Assembly (NCBI GenBank): GCA_905250115.1
Contig: CAJNOI010000003.1
Span: 194,663-258,662 of the forward strand
Source of the DNA: Adineta steineri
Taxonomy: Eukaryota > Rotifera > Eurotatoria > Adinetida > Adinetidae
Reading direction: 5' to 3'
Length of the DNA stretch: 64,000 nt
In this document: positions 48,316-59,777 of the stretch, in pieces
Position numbering within the stretch: position 1 is the first letter of the stretch
Layout: each line of letters starts with the position of its first letter
Program-made: the position numbers and the translations under genes
Notes under the pieces: generated by a model
Database searches by the model: none
The model's input: only the letters and a program-made list of their open reading frames with translations
What the model was told of the DNA's origin: nothing

Positions 48316-49491
48316 TTATTTTTGATAAATGTCTATAGTTTTTGTTTGGTTTATAGGCGAAAGTAAATATTGTTCATTATTATTTCTTTCATTCATTGCT
48401 ATTGATTTAGTCGAATTTTGATTCGATTTACAAGTAATCAATTGTATAAAGCCATTTCGAAATGTAGTTGATACTATAAGATGAATATAAAACTTATTAG
48501 AATAAGTAATTGATGAAAGTATTAAAAAATAATTAGGTAAAAGTCTATAAATCTTCCACCGTATTGAACAGTACATATTACGATAAAAAAATCGATCATA
48601 TACCATATAGATTTCTAAAATACATCCAGGTAATATAAATAGAAATAAACCAAGTGAATAAACGAAAATTAATATTGAACGTCTATGCATACGACGAGCA
48701 TTTATACTTAAATTATTTTTATATATTCGTTTATGTTTGCATCGATTATGTAATAAAATTGCTGAACTTATACATACAATTAATGACGGAATACCTACAA
48801 GAAGTATTGCGTGTACAAATAACCATATACGTACCTTTCCATAATAAAGAGATGAATTAAAATCACAAAGAAAAAATGTTATTCGTGGTTCATAATGAAA
48901 ATAAAAATGATGAGGAATTGATAGTAAAATAATTATAAAAGTAATTAATACAATACGTAATATAACATGAGATCGTGTAACTATTAAACGATAATGAGTT
49001 GGATAAAGAATCATCATACTTTGATCAATAAATAATGATGCTAAATAAAGATGTGATAATGTTGTTGAACCAATTATAATACTATAAAAAATTCCACATG
49101 ATAAAAATTCTCGAGGATCAGTTTTAATAAATGACATATTTACACACCATAACCAAAATATACCTATCAGAATAGAAATTAGATTACTGTAAAACTAATT
49201 CACATTTTCTATGTGTTAAGTATACATTATATTATATTATATTATATAAAACTCATACAAACCTAAAAGAAAGACTATTTCAACTATTGAAATAGCAATA
49301 AAATACAATGAATTTGGTTGTTTTCGACTAGTTTTATTGAATGAAATAATTATTTGTAAAATATGGCCAGGTATACCAAATAAGACACCAAAAAAACCAA
49401 ATACATGCCATATACTACTGGATATATGAAATAATCTATCATAAGTAACATTACTAACACACGTTTCTAATGTTGTATTATTATTTATCAT
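48316..49491 (-). CDS. Two-exon orphan G protein-coupled receptor
   Basis: Exons 49263..49491 and 48316..49163 on the minus strand join in phase 1 across a 99-bp intron. I chose the ATG at 49491, giving MINNNTTLETCVSNVTYDRL, a short glycosylatable N-terminus before TM1. The frame is open back to an ATG at 49701, which would add 70 aa including an unusual hydrophobic stretch. Seven hydrophobic segments follow. The TM3 end reads FIDQSMMILYPTHYR, so D-R-Y is replaced by D-Q-S, with the P-T-x-Y-R loop conserved. It belongs to a different bdelloid-type orphan family from the receptors at 9.2 and 33.4 kb. It ends in a long Asn/Ser/Lys-rich tail. Ligand unknown. Confidence 0.8.
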
Positions 49492-50049
49492 CTTTTTATT
49501 GATTAAGAGTATATGATTAGAAATGTCACAATGGAAATTACATAAAGATAGTAGCAGAAAAACAAGACTATAAGAAAAAATTAGTTTTTTTTCTGTCTTG
49601 GTAATATGAAGAACATTTATAACACGAGATTTCTTAATGAATCTTTCACATGAATTAACTTGTAGAAAAGAAAACGAGAATCTTTTTGTTGTTTCAATCA
49701 TAAATCATGAACTAGTTAAATATAGAATAGAATACTTGTTTTTTTCTTCACAATATATTTTATTAAATTTATATAATACGAACATAATTCATATATAAAT
49801 GGTGATACATATCTACGAAAAAAATATTTTCATTTAAAATTTCAATAAGACGACTTTGACTTTTTATAGATCATAGATTAACATCAATAAAATTTAATTG
49901 AATATATGATACAGATTAACAATCAGTACTATTTTCACTAACAATCCAATTTGATAGATATTCACACTATTTTATTTGAAAAAAAAAATAAAATAAGATA
50001 AAATTCGTTGTTTTTCAAACAATTATCATACGACATTCTAATCTTAAGG

Positions 50050-50116
50050 ATCCGTGTGGATGTGTGATGGATTTAATACTTATATCATATTTACACCCAC
50101 ACCCACACCTACACCC
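50050..50116. repeat. Telomere-like inverted repeat, copy E
   Basis: The left arm is CCGTGTGGATGTGTGATGG and the right arm ACACCCACACCCACACCTAC, with an AT-rich centre of about 25 bp. Confidence 0.75.
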
Positions 50117-51370
50117 TACTAACAATATTATTTAGATATTCTTACATCAATAATTTATCAGGTTCTTTTTATTTCAATGCTAGTTCATAAGTATAGATGT
50201 TTAGAGATATTAACAAGTGCGTCAAGTTATATGAGCTTCAAATATAGAGTTTGCCAGCTTCAAGGTTTTCGACAAATCGTAGCTTACAGCCCTATGTTTT
50301 TTTTGTCTTGAACACCACCAGTCGACTCAGCACAGTTTAGAGTATCTATTAGAGTAATGAAAAATATATTATTATAGTTTTTAGGTAGAGTATTTTGCGA
50401 AAACTTACACATCCGTAAACTCCAAATTTGGAGCACACTAACTCGACCAAACGAGTGCGAATCAAGCAAGCAATGACAAAGCAAAATACGTTACTCCTCT
50501 ACTAAAATAATCTCCCTCATAATCACGTTATTTGAGCACGTTGATAAAAACGAAGGATAAATACGTCTTTCACTTAACGAATAAAAAAGTATACTCGGCA
50601 ATGATTTTATGGGCATGCGCATATATGAAAGCAAAAGATAATTATCTGTTTCTTTCTAAATAGAAGATTTTTATTAAATGCATCCTTGGTTGGCGCTCGA
50701 TGTGTGTATCGCCGAAGCATAACTGCGAGATTATATCATTCCTTTTTACAACTTACATATAATAAACGACATCATTTAATATATTCTCAAATGGTCAAAC
50801 TCATAGTTTACATGGTATTTGCTATCTTAATTACAGATTGCTTTCTTACAGTAATAATTCAAAGTTGTATTCTTAATTCCGATTGATGACTTGGTCATCG
50901 TCGTTGTCCTGCTGATGCTGATCTTGTTGTGTTTAAAACTGGCATGCATATGATGTATTGATTAATTATACCAATATTTGATACTGTTGTTTTTTTTGGA
51001 AACAGAACAGTGGTTCGAATTGATTTCGCGATGATACCAAAAACTTCAAATCATCACATATTTCACTTTATTCTAGCGTTTTCTTTTTATTTTAATATAG
51101 TATTTTTTTCTTATGTTTTTTCTTTTTTTACTGATATATTAAAACTAGTACTTAGAATATATTCTTGAGTTGGTGTGTTAAGAGGAGTAAAAAGAACGTT
51201 TTTCAGCGCAGCCACTATCGGGCTAAAATGTAGAACTCATATATTCATGATGATTGCTAGAAAAATGCAATCTTTGAGCTTCGATCACGATGTCTAATTA
51301 CTATTTAACCTGCTGTTAAACTTTAAGTCCGACTTCTAAGGCGTATTATTTCAAGACAATAAAGTTTACG

Positions 51371-51423
51371 GATGGGTGCGGTTGTGAGTATGGATACTGT
51401 ATTCACCTAGTACCCACAACCTT
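51371..51423. repeat. Telomere-like inverted repeat, copy F
   Basis: The left arm is GGGTGCGGTTGTGAGTATGG and the right arm CACCTAGTACCCACAACC. The centre GGATACTGTATTCAC matches the centres of copies C and D. Confidence 0.65.
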
Positions 51424-52318
51424 AAGACTATCATCAATAAAAAAAAGCAACGCTAATGTAATTATTAGTCGACAGTAATAAGAATTATTAACAATTACTA
51501 AGTAAAAGAAATAAAAAGTAAAAGTAATGTGATATCCCTAGTTTATAAAGAAAGTCATTCATTGATTATTTAATCAACTTCGAGAAAAGATAGTGACAAA
51601 TCATTAAAAAATACCTTGTTGTGTGACTTTCTGTAAATGAACAAATAGTATCAGGTGAATGATAGAATTTTATTATCGGTTTCGAACCAGTTTACGGTCA
51701 TTTATCGTCTCCTAAATCACCATGAGAAACTAATTTAGTATTGAATTCTTCGTTAGAAGTAACAAATGATTGCTATCGATTATAGATTGCTGATTTAAAT
51801 TACTAATTACAATTAATTTACTCAGTATTATTCAAATCGTATCGATATTTTCGAACTGTAACTATTGCAAAACAACAGACAATTTTACAAGTATTCAATC
51901 ACTTTAAAATCTACATAATGTGCCAGTATTATCATAATACACATATGAAATATTTTGTTTTTTACACGTTCACTTGTACATCAAAGAGAATATTCTTTAA
52001 ATGGAAAAAAGACAATGTTTAATTTCATCTTTTAATGAACAATTTCTGATAATAATGATGAGAAAATATGTAACATGTGATCAACAATAAAAAGTGAAAG
52101 AAATAATAACTTCTAACAGATGATAAGGTCACATCATGTATTCATATGAAAAATAATCTTGGAAACTATCAAGATACATACATGTCATACACTACGAATG
52201 TTATTAAATAGAAACTAAGATAAGAATATGTAAGACGCTATATTAAGTTCATAATTTACATCGAATTATTCGTATCAACTGATAAAAAAATCCTAAATAG
52301 ATTAGTAATGTTTAATTT

Positions 52319-52379
52319 GAGGGTGTGGGTGTAGATAAGGGTGTAAGTTTAAAATGATGACAATACCCACACCCACACA
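52319..52379. repeat. Telomere-like inverted repeat, copy G
   Basis: The left arm is GAGGGTGTGGGTGTAG and the right arm ATACCCACACCCACAC, with a roughly 28-bp centre. Confidence 0.75.
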
Positions 52380-53331
52380 TTCGATAAAATCTCATTTTTG
52401 AATTAAAATGTGAACGATTTTTCAAACTTTGTAATGAAAATGTTTAGTAGAGATGTCTTTCTCTATGTAAATGACTTTCAAGGAAAACTAAAGTGGCACT
52501 CATGCGAAAACGGTCAAACTAAGATATTGATTCTATAGTTTTGCACACCACTATATATTTATAAAAGTGTTTATGTTATTAAAAATGCAGATTGTACTTT
52601 GTGTTTTGTGAATTATACTGGTCTAATAAAGAAATACATTCTTCTGTCGTTAAGAAGGCATCTATAATTAGTTTTTTTTTAATTTGCTTTCTTCTTTACA
52701 TATATATCTGAAAGTATAACTAAACTTACATTTACTCTACTATGACAAAGTAACGATCCAAAGAAGAGAAAGAGAAAATTGTGACGATGACTAATTGGAA
52801 TGAGTAATATCTTTTTTTTATACTGATAATCTTATACATATTCAATCAAAAAGTACACTTATTTCTACCAATGTATAACTCCGCTCCAGTACACAAGTAT
52901 TGCATCATTTCTTTATTTTTGTTCCAAAATTTATCTTAGTTAAAGTCAACAAAAACATCATTCGATTCTTCTTAACATTTTTGAAAATGCAACATATTGA
53001 TGTGAAATAAAAACAAACGTAAGCTTTTTTTCTTGCCAATAAAAATCTATTTCATATTATCTCTGTAAATGTCTTTCTTTTAAATATATCCATTGGTGAA
53101 TAGATTTTTGTTTTATTTTTTCATATAATTTAAAAAATATCATAGTAGCGCAAAAATAATAATGGATAGAACATATAAATAGTATTATTCATGAAAAATA
53201 CAACAATAAAATAATTTATTATTGAAAATCTTTTTATTGTTCAAAGCCAATTTTGATTTGTATTTGTCGATTAATCAGAATCAATAAAGCCAATAGATAC
53301 TTCGTGTTTCTCTGATTGTATAAAGTGTACA

Positions 53332-53339
53332 TGACGTCA
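53332..53339 (+). promoter_or_regulatory. CRE/ATF-type palindrome upstream of the OTU gene
   Basis: TGACGTCA, the full 8-bp CRE palindrome, lies 165 bp before the start codon, just upstream of a TATATTTAAG stretch (53343) that could be the TATA box. A CREB/ATF family factor could act here, but a single 8-mer may be chance. Confidence 0.4.
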
Positions 53340-53496
53340 GTCTATATTTAAGCTATATCGAGGGCGTGTTCTCTTTCAATTAATACTTGGTTTTTTCTTT
53401 TTATTTGACTATATATACCTAATCACATGTTCTATATACCCCATATACAATTCTTTTCTTTTCTTCTCTTACATTCACCATAGATGTTCTATAACA

Positions 53497-56400
53497 ATGG
53501 CCTCCAATATAACCGCAGAAACTCATGAATTTGATTTAATCGATGATCCAAATTTTTGTCCTCATGAACGATTACACCAAAAACAATGTATATTAAATAT
53601 TTAAATTAAAATCTTGTATTTTATAATACATCTTTTAGTTGAGTGTGGTGATTCATCTAATATTATCGATATGGATACTGAAGTGAATACATCCACAGAG
53701 CAGGGAATAACAGGTAAAACAATTTTACTATTCTTTTTATTAGATTACTTTATCCTAATGTATAATAGATGATGACGACTATTCAACAACGTCTGTTACC
53801 ACAATGACAACAAGTAATACAAATAAAAGTGTATTCTATATTACTAATACGATTTCATAATAGTATAATATTGTACCTTAACTCTTTCTCATCTTTTGAG
53901 TGTGTGAGCGATTATAACTTGGTTCTTCTTGAACTATGAGACGCTTCGAAAAACATTTCGTATCAACTGATAGCCTATCTATTGAAAACTTTCGATTAAT
54001 AATCTGAATGTCGGTCTCTATCATTAAAATAAGTTTTTTTGATATTGAATGAACATATAACGCTATAGAACGTTCCGTATACCAACGTATAGTATATTTA
54101 TTTCAAATTGTTTCATTGTATATTAAAGATTATAAGAATGATTTTGGTGAGCAAATGGACCTTTCAGACCTTTAGATTTTGTCAAAGGTAAGAAATAGTT
54201 GAAATTACTTTCAATAATCTTAATAGGAACACTTCAAAAATTTTCTTTATCTTATTGCTATGAAATTTATACGATTAGTATCATTGGTTTGTCACTAAAT
54301 CTAAACTAGAATTATCAGCTTTTCCTATTTTCTAGATAAAGTAAGTAAATTATGCACAATCTTTGCTCATTTCAAAGAATCACGAGTCTTTAATTTTCAT
54401 TTTGATTATGTGTTTTCATTATAGATAATCCAATTTCATCAAATGTGACAAACAATATATCTGAAACAATGTACGCTCTCGATCGTAAAGAGGTTCCTGG
54501 TGATGGTTCATGCTTATATTGGTCTTTTCTCTATGCAATGTCATTATTATGGTTGACCGCACAAGATTTACGTAACCTAGTGGCTCATTATATTTTACAA
54601 ATGGATATTGATGACAGCAAACTGCAATTTGGTGCCGATTGTCAAAATCGTCAACAATATTGTGATAAAATTAGAAGTGGAGCTTGGGGTGGTGAATCTG
54701 AACTTGTAGCTTTATCCCGAATGTATCATATAATCATTAAAGTTGTTAATTTGAGAAGAGATCAGCAACAAAATTTACCAGTAAATCCGATAAATCACGG
54801 TGAAGATGATAAATCATGTACCAATTGTATTTACATTATTTTTGACAATGCAAAACTCCATTATGTGCCATTATATCTATATAACAAAGAAAATTTACAA
54901 GATAAAAGAACTATTTTCGATCTTCATGATACCTGCGTAGATATTCTTTTGCCTGACTTCGTGAAAAATGAGATCGATTGTAAGTAAAAATATGTCATTC
55001 ATTTCCTTTCGAATACAAGATAAAAATAACAAGAGATCTATAAGTAGAAATCATGTGGATTACTTTTTTTCCATTTCAGTTCGAGTTTCATTTTTAAAAC
55101 ATGCCATATTTAATTAGTTCTTTTTAGTTATTCTAATAAATAGGTACTCTACAGAAACTAAAGCAACTCTAAAATCGTATCAATCATCTTTTAACTATAC
55201 ACGTCATAAAGGAAGAATAAAAATATAAAGATAAAGACTAAAATCTCTCTCATTTTCAATATGATCGAGAGAAAAATAGTTAATACAAGTTTGAATGTTA
55301 TAAATTGAAATAAATATAAGAACCAGAATGAATGCAAATGGTTTGAATATTTAGAAATATATCCATTCCACTGAATATATTTATAACTATCCACCAATTC
55401 ATTTCGTACGTCTTTTTTGAAAATCATCTGTTAATAAAACTCAGTTTGATACCTATTCATATAGACTCATAGTTACATGAAGGTTCACATTAATTTAATC
55501 TTATATCCAATAAATCTAATTTAGTTTATCTAAATATTTCACTCGATACATTTTCAGTAAGTTTCTTAATAGACTTTTATGCTATTTGATTCTATATGAA
55601 AATTTATTGTTTTGTAAACAAATATAATCTAATTTTTATTTCAGTATACGACATATTATCAGAAATACGAAATGTTGCACCTTGTGAAACACATGAATTT
55701 CGTACTGGTGAACATCCTGGTAATGATCAAACTTTTTATGCAGCTTCTACCTTTCTATTTGATCGATCGAAAATGATTAATGTTAAATGTTTACGAAAAA
55801 ACGTAGCTGATGTTATTCGAAGTCACACTGATACCGATGGTATTCATGTACCGCCAAGCTTGGATTATCAAAATCGTGAAGATTATTGTCGTAAAGTCGA
55901 AGAAGGAATTATCTCTGGGAGAGAACCAGAACGGAATGGTTTAAGTTATTTGTATCCTGATACCTTATTTTGTATCATTTCAAAACCAAACATGAATAAC
56001 AATGCACCTTGTATTGATATTTATGTTAAAGATATTTCATCATACAAGAAATGTATTATTATACTTTATGATGAAGCAAGTGATATCTATATGCCTTTAT
56101 ATTTACATAACAAAATTAATGATGAAGAAGAAAAAATTAATTTTAAATATGATGATACAGTGAAGAATCTTCTTCGTGAATTTATTCAAAATAAACTTAA
56201 ATGTAAGAATATAACATGAGAAATAATATAAATCGATATTTCTTCATTTATAGATTGGGGATATGTTAATTTTGACAGCGAAAAAGATAACCATGCAATG
56301 GATTCACCACTTCATATTGAAAGTCAGTTATTTATTTCCTCATAGATATTAATTTTATCAAATTTATTTATCAATTTTAGATGAATCCGATGATCTGTCT

Positions 56401-58226
56401 GGAATGATTAACGATACTTTTATTAAAAATAAATCAAAGGAGCAAAATATGAAGAAACGTAAAGCACCAGGTAAAAAATATTTTTCTTTCTCTAAATGTT
56501 AGTTTTAACTGATATATTAACAGAAGACAACGAGAATTCAATAATTATTAACAAAACAAAGAAATCAACATCGAACACAAGTAATGGTTTGTCAAATCGA
56601 TTTACATATTATAGTTCATGTTTAGATATAAGATCAGAAATAACTAATGAAATTTCTGATTTTCATAGTAATTGAGAAACATGAATTTCGATCGAGAAAA
56701 AATTTAAAACTAAATTTTTAATCTCATACAAAGCTTCTATAATTTCTCCTGTCAGTTTTAAATTTCATTGAGATAATTTTGACTTCTAAAGTCCTTTAAT
56801 GAAATGTGTATAGGCACAGATTACTTAATAACTTATTATAGAATCAATATAGAGTCATTACTTTCAATATGACTGAAAGTAAATCATATTATATTTTAAT
56901 AAGATCTGTTTAGTAAATATAAATTTATCTAAAAAATCAAATTTGTATTCTATTCGAGAATTTTATAGTTAAAAATTAAAATATGGTCAAATTAAATCTA
57001 TCTTAAATTTATTTATTTTGTTTAATAGACAACATTTGGTCATTCACATCTTCTCGTCCTGTTCCTTCAACTAATCAAATGTCAACATTTCGTATGTTTA
57101 TTGGAATTTATTTATAAATATATTTTATTAAATAATCATATATCTTTTTAGATAAAAGAAATGATATATCAGGGAATATTGATACATTGTTGCAAATAGG
57201 TATGTTTAGTTTTGACAAGAACTTTTCTTTATGAGTCGTATAAAATCTTCTAGCTACCATTAGAAAATTAATGGAAGAACAACAACAGATGGAAGATTTG
57301 TCACCTACTTTATCAACGAATACAAGTGTTCCTGCTTGTCGTGAACAAATGAGACTTGAAACTGACCTTATAAAAGAATTTCGTGCCCGTGTATTAAGTG
57401 ATTACGTGCCAAAGAGTGAAACGAAGCGTGATGGTACAAAAGCAAAACTAAGAAACCCTTCCTATTTTCCCGATTGTAATAATCAACATTATTTGAATTT
57501 ATTGGTTTGTTTCTATTATAAGAAGCATACTTGATAGAATATATGTTTATATATATTATAGATTCCAACAATGCATTTATTTGCTGATCTTAGGCATGTA
57601 TGGATAGAAATCGCTTTAGTAACACGAACTATCAATGGATGTATTTATTTCAATCCATTATTTGATTTTTATCCATACTACGATGGTTTATACGGTGATC
57701 CTTGTAATCCAATGTTTATTAAACTTGAAGATGATAAAACGTATCCATTGACAAAATATACAGACGAATTACAAAAACTGAAGTATGTTTTAAATCATTT
57801 GAGATTTGTTTGTATTTTATAATTATATTTAGGTTAAAGTTAGTTGTAATAATGCTTACAAACGCTGAATTAGTGAAAAAACAACCATTGAAAGTATTTC
57901 CGTCATTGAGCTCAAGTATGTGAGAAAAGTTGATGAAATTTCTGCATAAATCTATTGCTTTTTAGATGTACAAATACAGGACACAAAACACAGAGCACAC
58001 GATAAACTGAAAAATGATTTTCATTTGAATGATCTTCGTTTTGCTATAACTTTATGGACTCAAGAACCTAACGATAAAGAACATCAACGACGTCCTGATA
58101 TTCAATATATTAGTCCGATTTCAACACAGGATAAGAAGGTAAAATTATATGAATAGCAAATAGTACATATATATATAACATGAATATATTTTGATTATTT
58201 CGTTTCAGTTCAAAGTTAAAGGATAA
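53497..58226 (+). CDS. OTU cysteine protease + degenerate OTU + Rel-homology-like DNA-binding domain
   Basis: Fifteen exons join in frame to 798 aa: 53497..53587, 53639..53713, 53769..53813, 54425..54979, 55645..56202, 56254..56322, 56381..56470, 56524..56580, 57029..57091, 57152..57199, 57254..57504, 57562..57782, 57833..57915, 57966..58138 and 58209..58226. Exon 4 is an OTU deubiquitinase-type domain: GDGSCLYWSF (Asp97, Cys100), WGGESELVALSRMY, and LHYVPLY with the catalytic His. Exon 5 is a second OTU-like domain without Cys or His. Six small phase-1 exons encode a Ser/Lys/Asn-rich linker. The C-terminal ~250 aa resemble the N-terminal Rel-homology domain: FRARVLSDY, IPTMHL, WIEIALVTR, LYGDPC, LTNAELVKK and FHLNDLRFAITLW. 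No dimerisation (IPT) domain follows. The exon 3 donor could lie 15 nt further on. Predicted nuclear/cytosolic; its role is inferred only. Confidence 0.7.
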
Positions 58227-58590
58227 ACAACGCATAAGTTTTTGATCATGCTATTAAGAATTTGTTTTTTTTTGAACACTTTGATCAATGTTTTTATTCA
58301 ATATTCAAGCCATGGAATGGCTTGTCTTTGTATTATTTGCTTTTTTAAACATTTACTTTTTTCTTTTTTTGTGTTTCATTCTTTTTCTGAATAAAACTTC
58401 ATTTCATTTTACTTTCTCATATGATAAACTTTTCTAATAACGTCTCTTCTGGTAGTATTAAAATAGATAATAATCATATTACAAAACAATAATTCTAAGA
58501 GGTTTACTTTAAAGTTTTTTAAAAAGATTAATGGAAAACCAAGTATTCACTCTTTGTTAATATCAAAAAAAGTACTATGCGTTCATCAAG

Positions 58591-58656
58591 AGAGGGTGTA
58601 GGGTGTGGATGAACGTGTGATTGGTTGAAGAACAGGGACCCAGACCCAACCTCTCT
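58591..58656. repeat. Telomere-like inverted repeat, copy H
   Basis: The left arm is AGAGGGTGTAGGGTGTGG and the right arm GGGACCCAGACCCAACCTCTCT. AGAGGG and the terminal CCTCTCT are inverted. Confidence 0.6.
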
Positions 58657-58998
58657 ATTGTAAGCGACTGATTGACAGAAGCCTGAATCATAACTTGGTC
58701 TAAAAATATATCTGGATTTAAGAAAATTAAATAATGTTTTACTTTTTTCTCAAAGAAAACGTAGAGATGACAGAAAAAGAATGACAAGTCTTCTATTATC
58801 TTTCCTGCTGGTATCTACCTTTTTGTTAAAGTCAGTTTTTTTTATTAGTCAGCCGTTGCTTTATCTTTTTCTGTTTTAGTGCATATCTCATATGTTAACT
58901 AATGACGAATCGAGGATTTTTTATTTGTGGAGTTATGTTGGAAATTTCACAAAACTCAGTTCTATCTTCGACGATATAGAAAATTCGTGCGAGAAAGA

Positions 58999-59062
58999 TG
59001 ACGTGTGTATGGGTGGCCGTGGATCGAGAATAGACGCCCTCATCTACATTCACACTCGCCCA
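58999..59062. repeat. Telomere-like inverted repeat, copy I (diverged)
   Basis: ATGACGTGTGTATGGGTGGC at the left and ACATTCACACTCGCCC at the right pair only partly. It is placed in the family by position and composition. Confidence 0.4.
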
Positions 59063-59390
59063 ATTGGTAAGGTTTTTTAAAAAAAATGTACGCTATTTGA
59101 ATGAAATAAAGTAGAGAAAACTCGTTTGTGTGCATGTGGGTATGCGTGCTTTTCTTCTTCATCTACCGACATTCATCTACCATTTTCAATTCTTATCTAG
59201 TACGCAGACAGTTGTCTAAATATTTAAAAACATGTATTTTGTATTTAGACGTAATAAAGAATAATGATGTAGAAACCAAACAACACGAAAAGAACTCTTT
59301 TTATCAAAAGACTAACAGAGTCTTAAAAGTAGAGTTTTTTAAAGAATCGATTTGTTTCTATTATGAGTAAGTAGGCAGTCGTTTACATGT

Positions 59391-59462
59391 GCCAAAGTGA
59401 GAATGTAGATGAGGTTGTTTAATGACTAGAATACCATTCTCATACCCACGTCAGCACTCGCA
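59391..59462. repeat. Telomere-like inverted repeat, copy J (diverged)
   Basis: AAGTGAGAATGTAGATGAGG at the left faces CATTCTCATACCCACG and CAGCACTCGC at the right. The centre AGAATACCATTCTC resembles the GAATA...TATTC centres of the other copies. Confidence 0.4.
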
Positions 59463-59777
59463 TAACGAGATGAAAGACTTTTTCTTTGTTCAATCAATAG
59501 ATTCCTTTCATTTCCTCTTTCTCTTTTTCTAAATTTTATTCCGCACTGTTTTTTGTCTTTTTTCAGTCATATTTTTCTCATATGTCAATTTTTTGATTCA
59601 TCTGTTCATCAAAACGCACAATATATATTTTACTTTTTTTATTGACGACACTTCAAATCGAGACGTATAATTTCAGACAATTTTCGTTCTTTAACAAAAC
59701 AAAATTATTCGCCTAAGCACCACCAAATAAAAAAACATAACTAAAAATTAGAAAACTTACTTTCAGAACGGTTTTTA

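Larger units (their letters stand above)
49702..53496. other. Intergenic spacer with three hairpin elements
   Basis: About 3.8 kb between divergent genes, with hairpin copies E, F and G at 50050, 51371 and 52319. Open frames (for example 50686..50886) lack recognisable features. The promoter of the OTU gene lies at its right end. Confidence 0.5.
58227..59777. other. Intergenic spacer with clustered hairpin elements
   Basis: About 1.55 kb between the OTU gene and hsp70. It contains one clear (58591) and two weaker (58999, 59391) telomere-like inverted repeats. A T-rich tract ending TTTCAG (59766) lies 11 nt before the hsp70 ATG and may be a spliced-leader or 5'UTR-intron acceptor. I see no convincing heat-shock element. 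Confidence 0.5.

Noticed and set aside
48654-48860. Plus-strand ORF opposite the two-exon GPCR
   Set aside because: Antisense shadow of transmembrane-coding sequence.
50686-50886. 66-aa ORF with a hydrophobic C-terminal half
   Set aside because: No homology I can recognise, no promoter or splice context, and the composition is expected from AT-rich DNA.
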